Assembly (NCBI RefSeq): GCF_030272615.1
Contig: NC_081409.1
Location: 18,664,260-18,728,259, forward strand
Direction: 5' to 3'
DNA: 64,000 bases
Source of the DNA: Cryptomeria japonica
Lineage: Eukaryota; Streptophyta; Pinopsida; Cupressales; Cupressaceae
Shown here: one piece after another, positions 21,446 through 32,415 of the stretch
How the letters are laid out: the number at the start of each line of letters is the position of its first letter
Position numbering within the stretch: position 1 is the first letter of the stretch
The notes under the pieces: generated by a model
Told to the model about the DNA's origin: nothing
Database searches by the model: none
Seen by the model: the letters and a program-made list of their open reading frames with translations, nothing else
Position numbers and translations under genes: made by a program

Positions 21446-22605
21446 GCACTAAAGAGAGAGAGAAGATTTTGAATTTTAGAGGTAGCAAATTTCAGTAAAA
21501 CCAGCCAATCTTCTAGATTTAAGCTGTTAACTATAATCAGGACAATCTCCCGAAATTTCAGAAAAAATGTCAGGGACCGTGGCGCTTCGGAGTGCACACG
21601 GTCCCAACAACTTTTTTTGAAATTTGCAGGGATGAAAGTTATGATGATTTTAGAGCTAATCTGAAAAAATTGAGTGGTTTTACGATCTGTAGATAGGCCA
21701 AATTAAAGTTGCAATCTCAAAATTGAACCCTACCAAGATTGTCGAAAAATGCAAAATTTGAATTTTGAAAAAGAGAGGGAAACTGAAATTTTGAATTTTA
21801 TGATTTTAGAGGGAATACCGAAAGCAATGCAAGTTTTGAAATTCAAAAGTTGACTCAATTTCACGCAAAATTCAATTTTGAAAGCGGAAATTAAACTTGT
21901 TGTAATTAAGCACTTAATTTCAAAAGTCACAAATTGCAAGAATTTAAATAAAGCACTGAAATTTTTAATGAATGCAAACACACTTTTCAGATTTAGGACA
22001 GTAAGAACACAATTTTGACACAAAATTTCAATTTCAATGATTTTTGAATGATTAGAAGCGTTAATCCAAGCAATCCTTAGACCAACTTTGACTTTAATTT
22101 TGAAAGTGTTAAAATTGATAAAATCAGCCAAAATTCTGGATTTTAGCAGGAAAATACAGTAAGATCTAGCTCTCGAAATTTCGGAAAAAATGTCGGGAAC
22201 GATGGCGCTCGGAGTGCACACGGTCCTCGCAACTTTTTTCCAAATTTTCAGGGATGAAAGATATTGTGATTTTATTGCGGAATCCAAAGTTACAGCTGAT
22301 TTGGAGATGTTTTGATCAGTGAAATTGTCGGACAAAGGTTGAATCAAGAGGGTTTCAAAAATTAGGGTTTTGACACTTAACCACTTAATTTTCAGAATTA
22401 AAGCACAAATATGAATTGATAATTTGTAATAGAAGGGCAGATCTGAAACAAGCATCAACAATTAAACATTTCGCAAGCTTAATTACTAAAAAGAAAATTT
22501 AGGGTTTTTATGCAATTAACCTCTAAAATTTTGCAAAAGATCAAACATGGAAATGTAATCAAGGAATCCAATTTTCAGATCTAACCATGAATAATCAGAA
22601 AGGAT
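21446..22605 (-). other. 5' leader of the non-autonomous element
   Basis: About 1.16 kb between the primer-binding site and the gag ATG. An open frame at 21730-22461 is Leu/Ile/Phe/Lys-rich with no recognisable domain; I treat it as chance in AT-rich DNA. Two near-copies of a GC-rich word, around 21574-21606 and 22192-22226 (GGCGCT...CGGAGTGCACACGGTCC), interrupt the AT-rich sequence and echo the LTR palindromes. Confidence 0.5.
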
Positions 22606-22624
22606 GTTCACGTCGGGTTCACCA
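22606..22624 (-). promoter_or_regulatory. Primer-binding site
   Basis: Minus-strand TGGTGAACCCGACGTGAAC begins 3 bases inside the right LTR. The complement ends in CCA and has a TTCACGTC T-loop-like word, as expected for a tRNA 3' end. I cannot name the tRNA with confidence. Confidence 0.7.
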
Positions 22625-22627
22625 AAA

Positions 22628-23828
22628 TGTAAAGCAGAAAATCGCAATCGAACCCTAGTTGCTCTCCCCTCTTCCAACTCCAAGGAGAGAGAAGGGAGGT
22701 CGCTAGGGTTGATGGTTTTCACTTAAGGGAGAGACTTTACATTCAAAAGAGGGGTTGAAACCCACAAGATCCAATCTCACACAATGCAAGATTGGATGCT
22801 AAATGAGTTTCAAGGGTTAAGACAGCAAGGCTACCCTCTTTTGTAAAGAATGTTGATAGAAGAATTAAGCTAGGAATGCATAGAAAGTGACAAAGATTCG
22901 CTTATAAACTGAGATAGGGATATAGGATGAAGCTGTGGACCTGGAATTAGCAGTAAAATGTCGATACGGCGCTGTCCTGCAAATTTGAGCAAAAGTTGTC
23001 GGGACGATGGCGCCCAGCGCCACGGTCCTCCGAAAAATCCACGAAACGAAGGGGGATCTGTTCGTCTCTGCACAAGGATTCCAGATCTTCAATTTCAGCC
23101 GCATACCTGCAACCTACACACAGAAAAGCGAAGACGATTGGGGGGTTAGGGATTAGGGGTTTGCCTTTAGGTCAAACCCCGGTTTTGGAATTAACCAAGA
23201 AATGAGAAATGCTGTAAATGTAATGTAAAACAAGTACTAATACCTTGTTGTAAGGATGTTTGTATCCTTATGTGCGAAGGTATAGATGTTGTTGTTTGTT
23301 GTATGTTGTATGTTGTAGCATGTAATGTGTTGTAAGTGATCTCCTCTTCAATGGTTGAATCCTTGCCTTGAATGCAACACTTAGCCTTGAATGGAGACTT
23401 GAAATGATCAATTACTTGAAGGAATGCTTGAATGCTTGAATGCTTGAGTATAGTTTCCACGCTTTTTCCATCATGTCGAATGAAAGAGGAAAATGTAGTT
23501 TATATACTTGTCAATTAGGGCTGATAGACTGATTTTCCCGACCTTAGGCCGACCAGGAAAGATAATTTTCCAATTTGCAAACATAAAGACCCGAAGTCCA
23601 AAAGAGACCGGGCCCAAAATAGGACCCAGGGACCAGGGCGCTGGGCGCTCTGGTCCCACCTCCCGGGACAGCAGGGTGCAAAGGAGGTTCAGGCCAGGGT
23701 GCAAGAAAATGCTGTTTTTGGTGTCGTGAGCAAGTTTCGGGGTCTCCATTCAGGTTCAGTGTTGCGTCGCCATCGTGAAGACCCAAATGCGGTCGAAATT
23801 GCAAGTGTCGCAATTTTAGGACGCTACA
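22628..23828 (-). repeat. 5' LTR of the non-autonomous element
   Basis: 1,201 bp, the same length as the copy at 16075-17275, with no indels noticed and about ten transitions. It is followed by the GCAGG duplication at 23829-23833. Confidence 0.92.
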
Positions 23829-23833
23829 GCAGG

Positions 23834-24800
23834 CCATCAAGCTACATCCTTGTCCAAAGAAGTAATCTCCTAGGTCATGATAGAGGTGGGCTAGCATTCT
23901 CCATCCCCAGGAGAATACCCTCCTATCTCTCTCCATCGCTCTCATCGCATAAGTGAGAGCTCCATGCATGTGAGTCGTGCCAATTAGGGCACACGACTAA
24001 TGCTATGGTAGATATCATAAGCTATCTCACTAACGATACCTCTCTCGTGGGGTGTAGAAGCCAACTGATCATGATACGACCTTTCGTCTCACTGGGCATC
24101 TGTCTCCCAACACAATATATTTGCTTCCTCCTGTAGCTACTAGCAGTGTGATCGGATCGATACCTCACTGCCTCTCCTTTGATAGGTAGACGGAGTATGC
24201 GGTGCACGTTCTCTAAGGTGATCGTCATCTCTCCCATCGATAGGAGAAAGGTAGAAGCATTCGCATCCCATCTCTCCATCAGTGCCATCAACATCGCAGG
24301 ATGGAACTTGAAGGAGGGCATGATCATCACATACCATAACCCTATTGTGTGTAGTAGATCTTTGTCCTCTGGCGAAAGCCTCAGAATCTGATTTCGAAGG
24401 CTATGAAATGTGTGGCCAGTAGTGTACTCTCGCATGTATGGTAGTACCTGCAAAACGAAACAATACAATCATCACCATCTAATCAAAAACATCATTCTAT
24501 CTATTCCTAACATCAGCTGCATGATCTCTTGCAACCCTCGGTCATCTTGAGCAGGGACTAGGGCGTCAGAGCGGCATCCAAGGAGGACTAGGGTGCCCAT
24601 ATGGGCCCAGGGTGCCCTATGGGGACCATGGTGCCCGGACAAGGGGCATGTGCATAATCAAGGACGCTGACATCATCATTCTAAAAGTCAAAGTCAAAGT
24701 CAACAAAAGGTCAACTCACCTCGTCGAGCGGACTATCGGCCAGTGCGACCTGGCACATGATCTCCATTCGCGTAGGTCACTCGGGTCGACATCGAGGCAT
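23834..24800 (-). pseudogene. Plant mobile domain (PMD-like) protein, N-terminal part
   Basis: A probable first exon runs from an ATG at 24800 to a GAG/GTGAGT donor at 24720. An intron follows to an acceptor TTTTGCAG at 24448, and a second exon starts at 24447. The second exon has the PMD signature: LHTIGLW, LMERWDANASTFLLSMGEMTITLENVHRI, LRLPIKGEAV. The frame then degenerates (stop near 24022) and is broken by the LTR element, with the C-terminal part at 14610-16069. Exon 1 also holds an in-frame stop. PMD proteins are linked to transposons and to silencing-related host functions; this copy looks transposon-borne and dead. Confidence 0.72.
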
Positions 24801-25250
24801 GATAGTTGTCACGTGGGCTCCTCTGCAATGAATAGTGCAAAAAGTCAAAAAGTGACAAATGAAGGTGTCGCTTTCATACTTATGAGGTATGCTCTTTTTC
24901 ACTTTTTCTAATTTTATGTTAAAACCCCTAATTTAGCTCTTTTCACTTAATCTATCATAACTTGAGCTAGGGAGCTTCGATTTTCGCATCATTGGCGGCA
25001 TCGGGATCAGGAATCCGCTCTCTTGCTCCACATTTGTTCCATAAAGCGCTTTGATGTACAATCAAACCTTATTGTGAACATTTATCATCAAGGTTTTTAT
25101 CACAATTCGTTGTGGTAAACATGATACCCTATTTCACCTCACTAGTAAGCAAGCCGAAATAGGGGGGCATATAGCTACTGTGAATTTCATCACCTTCCTT
25201 AGTAAGCATTAGTTGACTTTGGTGATCTAACATGTGGTTTTGTAGGGTGC
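24801..25250. other. Upstream of the PMD gene; no gene seen
   Basis: AT-rich sequence between the PMD first exon and the next insertion. No convincing frame or RNA gene. It would join directly to 48650 if the large element were removed. Confidence 0.5.
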
Positions 25251-25255
25251 AGTTC
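25251..25255. repeat. Target-site duplication AGTTC (left copy)
   Basis: AGTTC precedes the TGTTGACG LTR start and recurs at 48645-48649 after the final GTCACAACA. Confidence 0.92.
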
Positions 25256-26099
25256 TGTTGACGTGTATTTTGTACACGATCATACACAGAATAAAATACC
25301 ATTAGGCATCTTATCCTCTCTTGAGAAAATAGTCTCTAACTGCTGAAGATCTGCAAAAAGGATCAGTTAGGTGGACTCCAAGGTTCTTTTAGTGGGGTCT
25401 CCACGTGTGGACAAGCTTTTTTAGTGGTATGATGTGATTTGCTGTTTCCTTCAAGGCTTCTTACGGATTCAATAGTTCGAAGGTTTTACTAATCTAAAAG
25501 GAACTTTCAAAAAAAAAAGGAAAAAGGATAGGGTTTGAGTAAATCTAATCTAGTCTAATCCTATGAACGACTTAGCATGAATGAGATTTGGCAAGACTCA
25601 ACCAATTTCAATTTTGCCATAAGATAACAACTCAACTGAAATTAGTGCGATCTTCTAAGGTAATAATGGTGTTCAATGCATCAAAGATCAAGGACACTAC
25701 TACGAAGGTACATATCCTAGATGCGAAAATGCTTGAAGGTTAAGGACTCAAAATGTTTTCCAGTCGACCACGCAAGGCGTTCCTACAATCAACAAGAAGC
25801 TAGTGGTTTGGATTGCGAATCCTACCAAATATCAAATCTCACACTTAGTCTTTCTAATTAACAAACTACTTTGATTGAGCGTGATTCAAGTACATCCAAC
25901 AACCATGAAGATAACTCAAGAAACTTGCAACAAAACACCATAACTTCAATATTTTATTGATTTCCAAGTCATCATATACAACAATTGCTTGAACTTCTCT
26001 CTTCAAGACTCAATCTTGCTACAACATAAAAATTGCTTACAACTCTATTCTCTATTTCTCTATTGACTATTCTGTTATTAATGAAATGAAAAATGGGGG

Positions 26100-26107
26100 T
26101 ATAAATA
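26100..26107 (-). promoter_or_regulatory. TATA-like box downstream of the LTR ORF (also at 41884-41891)
   Basis: TATAAATA on the plus strand, TATTTATA on the minus strand, within GGGGGTATAAATAGCATCCCC. In element orientation it lies after the ORF stop and about 850 bp before the LTR end, a plausible site for the genomic-RNA promoter. That would place the ORF inside U3. The orientation is ambiguous because the box reads both ways. Confidence 0.4.
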
Positions 26108-26291
26108 GCATCCCCAGTTACAATGAAAGGTCCAGATTGAAAGTAAATCAATGGACAAGATCATGACACCTAAACCCTAATTAGGGTTTGTTACAAATGA
26201 CCTCCTTTTTACTGAACAACATTAAATACATAGCCAAATATTAAATTTGGCACAAAAATCTAGGAGGTATCAGCCAATGAGACTTAAGATG

Positions 26292-29200
26292 TCACGTCAT
26301 CTGTAACAACCTTTCATCTAGAATCTTATTCCCCTTCCAATTCTCTTTCTTAGCATATGCAATGAATTTTGTCACAATTCCTTCGATTTCTGTGCTTGGA
26401 ATCTCGGGAAGATTCTTGATACTCTCTTCTAAGTGGATAACCTGATCAAATGCATCTAGAAGAGCTGTGTCCCAAGTAGGTTCAAGTTCCTTAGTTCTAT
26501 CAATTAGGAGCATGGTGGCATACATCTGATCATACTGCTCATCTGTAACATCTGCGTCCTTGCGAAAGATGATCTTGATTCTATCTTCAAATTCTTGTAA
26601 ATCCACATCTGTCTCGACCTCGATCCTTCTGCCAAGAATGGTACGAAGTACCTCAAATACTCTGTCCTGGATCGGATTGATCACCTCCTCAACTTGACCA
26701 CATCTAATACTGATGTCCTCAAAGAGAACACTCTTTATATGGAGTAAGGTTGACCACTGAAACAAACTGTGAGAATCGCCCTCCAAGATCTTCTCTTGTG
26801 CTAAAATTCTTCTGGATGTATGTCTTATAACTTTCAAGACAGGAATGACAACGTCCTTGGTATGGGCAAATGCAGCTACTGTTGCCATCAATCTGTGGAT
26901 TATCTCAAGAACTTGGATAGCCTGGTGGGTGATCTTCGACATCCTTGTAATAAACTCAATGGCCACCGTGTGAGATCTATCCATCCAATTACATGTACGC
27001 TGGACCATATTCCTGAATCTTTCCGCTTCATTGATTGATTGAAGGGGCAATGCCTGCAATGGTGATCTAACTGGATCCTGACGTCCCAAAGGTTCATTGA
27101 TGTGACTGAAATATGTTCTCCATGCACCGACCTCTTTCTCAAGCTTTCTATTTTTTTCTACTTCTTCTCTGAACTTGTCCTTCAATGCCTCAAATGTGTC
27201 GGTGGCATCATCTAAAGTCTGCTCTGCTGTGGATGGCCCTAACTCAATAGTCTGTATATGATAGTCCTCTGCTAGGATCTCACCCTCATATTTGTCTGCT
27301 GCCGGTGTAGCTATCTGCAGTTTTCTGGATCCAGTCTCATCTCGAATCATCTTGGACATCTTTGTAGCCTTCTTCTTCTCTGTTGTCATATGTGAACGTC
27401 CAACAAGGCTCTCTAGATCGATTGCACTGTCCTCGTCCTCCATTACGATCACCTTAGTCAATCTTTCCTTCAACCAATCTGGGATATTTGATCTTGTCTC
27501 TTGAACTTGAATTTCTTTGTGTACTACTTCTTCTTGTCTGGGAGGAGATGTTACTTCATTATCTTCTTCTAAATCATAGTCTTGGAGAGATCCATCGGAT
27601 GAAACATGCTGTGCCTGTTCTTCCTCCTGCCTGTCATTCTGTACCATCGATTCCATGGATTCTTCCACTCGAACTGTTCTATCTTCTGGCCTGGAAGAAG
27701 TACCTAGTGTTTGATCTTTGTTAGCACCTTGCTTTTTCTTGGAAGGCTCTTTCTTTTCTGATCTTTCCTTTCTCTTTGAACCTCTCGAATGGAGATTGCC
27801 CTCACTGGCACATCGAAGGTTACCTTCACCTGAATTCCTAGGATTAGGATTGCCTTCACTAACACTGGCTCCACCTTCAGCTGGTTTCTCTTCCAAAGTA
27901 AAAGACATGGCTATGCCTTGTTCTCTCAACTTCTGGTGCTGAACATCTACCCATCTGCGAGTACAAGACAAGACGGGTGCCATCAATTCATCTAAATCCA
28001 CGGCCTCGGGCTCATTCCAATTCAAACTTATTGTTTTGCTTTCTCTATCATATGAAGATTGGATGTGCCTGCCGTTGTCCTGAGCTTGGTCGGCTACTTT
28101 GTAAATCTTACATTTCCTGATGAAATCCAGAGGCAATCTAGAATGTATCTTTCGTTTCACTTCGAGATCATCTAGGAGATTCATCATAAAATCTTCAATC
28201 TGGTACTCATGTCTAAATCTTCTACCGACTGTCTCCTCTAAATGTCCATGAGGATCAAAACTATTCCTCCAAGCAAAAGATGAAAAAGGATACAAGGCTA
28301 ACTCCCTCTCTGCATCATCCATGGCTGAGACATTGGGACATACCTCAACTGAATTACTCAAAATAATAGGTACCTGAACTCCATTCTGATGTCTGTGTCT
28401 GAATGCCTTCACATATGCTGCCAACTGCCTTGTTACTTCAAGTAACACAATCCTGACTGTCGGGTATCTTGGCAACATATATGGAGGTAAAGGACATCCA
28501 TACACTCTAATGTAAGTGAACTTAGGAAACTGAATGAACCAAGCACCGTACCTCTTGATTAATTCCTGGGCATCTTGAGATAATCTGTTGTGAATCCCTC
28601 CTTGCAACGTCCTTGTGATGTTCATCGTGAAAGTATCATTGATTAACTTGTAGTTCTTCCCTGGTGGATGATGCAAGTAGGTATAGGATTCACAAACTCT
28701 GACCTCGCCGGGTCCTCTTCCAATCACTCCTCTGTGAGGTAGTCCTGCGTACTCAACGCTCCTGATTAAGGCATAAATGACGTATGAACTCATGTGGAAG
28801 GACTTAGTAGCCCTGAGTCTTCTCAACTGTACGTCTAAGCAATGGCTAATTATCCTAGCCCAATGTATTGTACCCTTCCCTTGAACAATCACCTGGATGA
28901 AATAAAACATCCATTTCTCAAAATAGAAGGCATGAGGTGCTCCTGTAACTCTGTTGAGCATGGTAATCAAATCTCTGTACTCTTCTTGGAAATCGATCCG
29001 GTGTGGTGTGTTCGGTACTTTGCTCAGACGGGGACGACTCTTGAGTAGCCAGTTCTTGTTGATTATGCTTAGACAAGCATCTGGATCATCATCGTACACT
29101 GATCTGGCTCCTTCAATGCTCTTGTATATCATGTCCCTGTGCTCTGGAAGATGGAAGGCTTCACTTATGGCCTCCTCTGAAAGGTACGCCAAAATGTTTC

Positions 29201-29513
29201 CCTCATTGGACACAATTGTCCTGGACTGTGGATTGTAATGACGGGCACACTCGATCATCAACTCGTGACACTGAATGGCTGGAGGAAAACCGGCCGCCTT
29301 AATGATGCCACTTTCTATTATTCTCCGGGCGACAGGTGATGGCTTGCCGATGTAAGGGACCTCTCGGAACTTCTTCGTGCTAAAGTTCCCCAAGTTTGTA
29401 TCTCCAATGTTGCTCCACTTGGACACGATCTTGGTCTCCACTTCTTCAGTCTTCTGATCTTCTTTCATGAGAGCCGAGCGACTGGTGGATGCTCCTGCCT
29501 TTGGGGTCGCCAT
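26292..29513 (-). CDS. LTR-encoded ~1,074-residue protein, copy in the 3' LTR
   Basis: The frame extends upstream to an ATG at 29594, but I choose the ATG at 29513 (MATPKAGASTSR), which starts a hydrophilic N-terminus. The first ~450 residues form a folded-looking helical region (VPYIGKPSPVARRIIESG, GFPPAIQCHELMIECARHY, AYLSEEAISEAFHLPEHR, YGAWFIQFPKFTYIRVYGCP). Its layout resembles the putative plant transposon protein domain found as an extra ORF in plant retroelements; that likeness is tentative. Next comes a charged disordered middle (SKRKERSEKKEPSKKKQG, acidic EEDNEVTS), a coiled-coil-like segment (FREEVEKNRKLEKEVGAW) and a helical C-terminus. No enzyme motif is visible. The frame is fully intact in both LTRs. 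Confidence 0.85.
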   Translation of the reverse strand: MATPKAGASTSRSALMKEDQKTEEVETKIVSKWSNIGDTNLGNFSTKKFREVPYIGKPSPVARRIIESGIIKAAGFPPAIQCHELMIECARHYNPQSRTIVSNEGNILAYLSEEAISEAFHLPEHRDMIYKSIEGARSVYDDDPDACLSIINKNWLLKSRPRLSKVPNTPHRIDFQEEYRDLITMLNRVTGAPHAFYFEKWMFYFIQVIVQGKGTIHWARIISHCLDVQLRRLRATKSFHMSSYVIYALIRSVEYAGLPHRGVIGRGPGEVRVCESYTYLHHPPGKNYKLINDTFTMNITRTLQGGIHNRLSQDAQELIKRYGAWFIQFPKFTYIRVYGCPLPPYMLPRYPTVRIVLLEVTRQLAAYVKAFRHRHQNGVQVPIILSNSVEVCPNVSAMDDAERELALYPFSSFAWRNSFDPHGHLEETVGRRFRHEYQIEDFMMNLLDDLEVKRKIHSRLPLDFIRKCKIYKVADQAQDNGRHIQSSYDRESKTISLNWNEPEAVDLDELMAPVLSCTRRWVDVQHQKLREQGIAMSFTLEEKPAEGGASVSEGNPNPRNSGEGNLRCASEGNLHSRGSKRKERSEKKEPSKKKQGANKDQTLGTSSRPEDRTVRVEESMESMVQNDRQEEEQAQHVSSDGSLQDYDLEEDNEVTSPPRQEEVVHKEIQVQETRSNIPDWLKERLTKVIVMEDEDSAIDLESLVGRSHMTTEKKKATKMSKMIRDETGSRKLQIATPAADKYEGEILAEDYHIQTIELGPSTAEQTLDDATDTFEALKDKFREEVEKNRKLEKEVGAWRTYFSHINEPLGRQDPVRSPLQALPLQSINEAERFRNMVQRTCNWMDRSHTVAIEFITRMSKITHQAIQVLEIIHRLMATVAAFAHTKDVVIPVLKVIRHTSRRILAQEKILEGDSHSLFQWSTLLHIKSVLFEDISIRCGQVEEVINPIQDRVFEVLRTILGRRIEVETDVDLQEFEDRIKIIFRKDADVTDEQYDQMYATMLLIDRTKELEPTWDTALLDAFDQVIHLEESIKNLPEIPSTEIEGIVTKFIAYAKKENWKGNKILDERLLQMT

Positions 29514-30133
29514 ACCTACACAACATTTCATTATAAGAAATAGATTTTGCAATAAATAACGTAGATAAGAGAGATAGATTTTAGGAAACCTCATGATAAG
29601 TCCCTAGAGTTATCATGTCCTAAAATATAACGATTGAGCTAAGAGATTTAAAATCAAAAATTGAAAATTTGAAATATGACGATGAATGAATAAAACAATA
29701 ACAATAAATCGCCATACCTCGATAGAGAGCTAACTCTAGAATGCAAAAAACAAAATTTGCCTAGGCAAAATTGAGGTATAAAGATAATCTTCAATATGAT
29801 CTCCTCAAAATTGACTTCGCCACCTCTGGATAGAATGTGATCTTCACTTATCGCCTTGGACGTGGTCTCAAATGGATCTTCAAATTCGCACAAATAAATC
29901 TCCAAGTCTTTAGCAAATTCGCCTTAGGCGTGATCTTCAAATTCGCACCACCTTTGGTTTGGAATCGCACCACCTTTGATAGCTAAGCGCGCCACCCTTG
30001 GATGAATGAAACTCGTACCACCTTGGATAATATTCGCACTATCTTTAAACACACTTAACACTTTCCTTTGTCTCCCTTGATTCGCATGTAGAGAGGTAAA
30101 ATAATGATGTGAAAATAATAGTTTTCACCCCCC

Positions 30134-30143
30134 TATATATATA
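30134..30143 (-). promoter_or_regulatory. TATA box upstream of the LTR ORF (also at 45918-45927)
   Basis: TATATATATA followed in minus orientation by a G run (TATAGGGGGGTGAAAAC). It is about 620 bp before the ORF ATG and just downstream of the hairpin array in element orientation, so it is the natural promoter for the LTR ORF. Confidence 0.5.
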
Positions 30144-30478
30144 GCGTTCTCATCGATTTATCTCTTTGGCCGACTTGATGAAATATAACAATTTCAAACG
30201 ATTTTTAAATGATTTGCAATGACATAACAAGGCCGACTTCCATATATGAGCGCTCAAATCGATTTTTTATTAATTAATTAATTAATTACTAATGCCTTGC
30301 GTTTTTTAATTGCAAATTTCGATTTTTTAAATAAGGCAAAAATAACTAATAAATGTTTAACGCCACATTAAATGCCAATAAAAATGGATTTTAATTTTTT
30401 AAATTGATTTAGCATTTAAAGAAAATTCAAATTATTTAATTTGGCGCCAAAAAATATGTAAATAGAGGGACGTACCTC

Positions 30479-32415
30479 ATCGCTCTGGTCCCTTGGAGAG
30501 GGACAGGAGCGATTCACCATCTTTGGCATGATTCTTGTGTTTTCAACGTTCAACTCCTTCATTTTCACGTCCCAAATCGATCATCTGGTGGTCCTTCGAA
30601 TTTGAATGCCTCTCTTGTGCGAGCAAGTGCGTCCCATGACCATTATCGCCCTGGTCCCTTGGAGAGGGACAGGAGCGATCTCCATGTTTTTGCGTTCACC
30701 TTGCATTTTTGTCCTTCGAAATATCATTGCTTGTGTCCTTTGCGCTTATTTCCATTTGCTTTTGCAAGGTACCTTCGATGTTATAAGGATCATCGCCCTT
30801 GTCCCTTGGAGAGGGACAGGAGCGATCCACATGTTTTCCTTGGTCTTGGCGATTTTAAACTTCGATCTCTTTTGCAATGTCCTTCAAACGTTGTCCCTCG
30901 CACTACCTAACCTTGCTTCGCTTTGATCTTTGAAGGAACGGGAGTGTTTTAATAGCATCGCCTTGGTCCTTGTCCAAAGGACAGGAGCGATCTTGATTTT
31001 TTCACGTTCAATATGCATTTTTGACCTTCGATCCTTCATTGTGATGTTTTCCAAACGCCGCCCTTTGTCTTGCTTAACCTCGCCTTGCTTCGATTTTGGA
31101 GGAATATGAGCGTTTTTGATAGGATCGCCCTGGTCCTTGTCCAAAGGACAGGAGCGATGTGAGGCTTTTACATTATTTGGCGATGTTTGGACGTTCAAAA
31201 CCCTTGCGAATTATCTTCAAACGATGCCTTGGACCATATGCTATCTTAGGACGTCTTGACTTAGCTTGAACTTGAAACAAACAAGGAATCCAAAGCAAAT
31301 CGCCCTGGTCCCTTGGAGAGGGACAGGAGCGATATGGTTCCTAGATCCATTTTGGTGATTATTTAACGTTCAAAACTCTTGTTTATCATCTTGTTGTCGT
31401 ACCATGGACCCTCTAAAATATTGCAATGTCTTGTCCTTACGTAAATTTTGCATGAAATGGCCAATGCATCCAACATCGCCCTGGTCCCTTGGAGAGGGAC
31501 AGGAGCGATCTATGTTATAGGGTGTCAATTTCTTCATTTTAACGTCCTTTAAGTGTTTACGCATGATGAAAGCGCCTTGAAATGTCCTCGCCACCTTTTG
31601 TCCTGGCTTGGATCGGTCTTGAACCTTGGAGGGACGACCTTGAACTTGAGAGGGACGTATCTTCACCATTGTATCGCCCTGGTCCCTTGGAGAGGGACAG
31701 GAGCGATTTTTTCCTTGTGGCTTTCATCTTACTTTGCCATGCTCTGAGTTTATATCCAACGGATTCGTCCTTCTTCACTCTATCCACCCATGCCTTGCCA
31801 TTGTTTGGAATTTTGCAAAAAGAGGTAATTATATCAAAAATCGCTCTGGTCCCTTCCTGAGGGACAGGAGCGAACTAGGCATTTAGCATTGGTATGGACG
31901 TCCCAAAAATCTTCAATTTATATTCAATGCATTCATCTCATGTTCTCCTTCGTTTTTGAACGTAAACTTGCTTTGACCCTTGTCTGGATTTTGCAAAATG
32001 GAGGAAATCGCTCTGGTCCCTGGGAGAGGGACGAGAGCTACAAGGTACCTCGCCCTGGTCCCTTGGAGAGGGACAGGAGCGATTTAGTCAATATAGGTCA
32101 TTTTTCTCCATTTTTTGCATATCAAATTATATTCATTTGGCAAAGCATCTTCCCTCGGACGTCCTCAAATCATTAAACTTTCAAAATCTTGCAAGGACAA
32201 GACGAAATTTGAATTGTAGCTCCGGTCCTTCACTGAGGGACAGGAGCGATTTTCCTCCTGGAGGCATTTCTGTGCTCATGAAAATCTTCAATTTATATTC
32301 AATGGAAAGATCTCGTCGTTCTCCATTATTTCAAACGTAAAATTTGTCTGGACTCTGCAAGAATGATGAGATATTTGAAATTGAGCTCCCGTCCTTCACT
32401 GAGGGACAGGAGCGA
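30479..32415. repeat. Array of 13 hairpin modules, mostly ~165-176 bp apart (3' LTR copy)
   Basis: A ~35 bp module with arms ATCGCCCTGGTCCC and GGGACAGGAGCGAT around a 7-base loop (TTGGAGA) starts near 30479, 30645, 30792, 30957, 31124, 31299, 31475, 31673, 31840, 32007, 32048, 32217 and 32382. Intervals are 166, 147, 165, 167, 175, 176, 198, 167, 167, 41, 169 and 165. Some units have compensating changes (GTCCTTGTCCAAAGGAC at 30957 and 31124). Spacers share diverged words (CTTCAATTTATATTCAATG, ACGTTCAAAAC), implying an old ~167 bp tandem repeat with the hairpin conserved. Short open frames here repeat GPLERDRSD, the translated hairpin. Confidence 0.85.

Larger units (their letters stand above)
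16075..23828 (-). mobile_element. Complete non-autonomous LTR retrotransposon (7.75 kb), minus orientation
   Basis: Two 1,201 bp LTRs (TGTAAAGC...GCTACA on the plus strand) enclose a 5.35 kb interior with one long reading frame on the minus strand. The primer-binding site is next to the right LTR and the polypurine tract next to the left LTR, fixing the minus orientation, and a GCAGG duplication flanks both ends. RT, RNase H and integrase are absent, so it must borrow enzymes. By eye the LTRs differ at about ten positions, all transitions, so insertion was fairly recent. It interrupts the antisense PMD gene. Confidence 0.92.

Noticed and set aside
21730-22461. 243-residue minus-strand ORF in the non-autonomous element leader
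   Set aside because: Composition is simple (Ile/Leu/Phe/Lys/Ser), there is no domain, and AT-rich DNA makes such frames by chance.
26820-29238. Plus-strand frames inside the LTR ORF region
   Set aside because: Shadows of the long minus-strand frame; they recur at +15,784 only because the LTRs are duplicated.
30602-32340. Plus-strand open frames repeating GPLERDRSD/GAI
   Set aside because: They are translations of the hairpin module; they are short, overlap in two frames and have no other protein-like features.
30479-32415. CRISPR-like array of regularly spaced repeats
   Set aside because: Spacers are ~130 bp and are themselves diverged copies of each other, and the array lies inside both LTRs of a plant retrotransposon.
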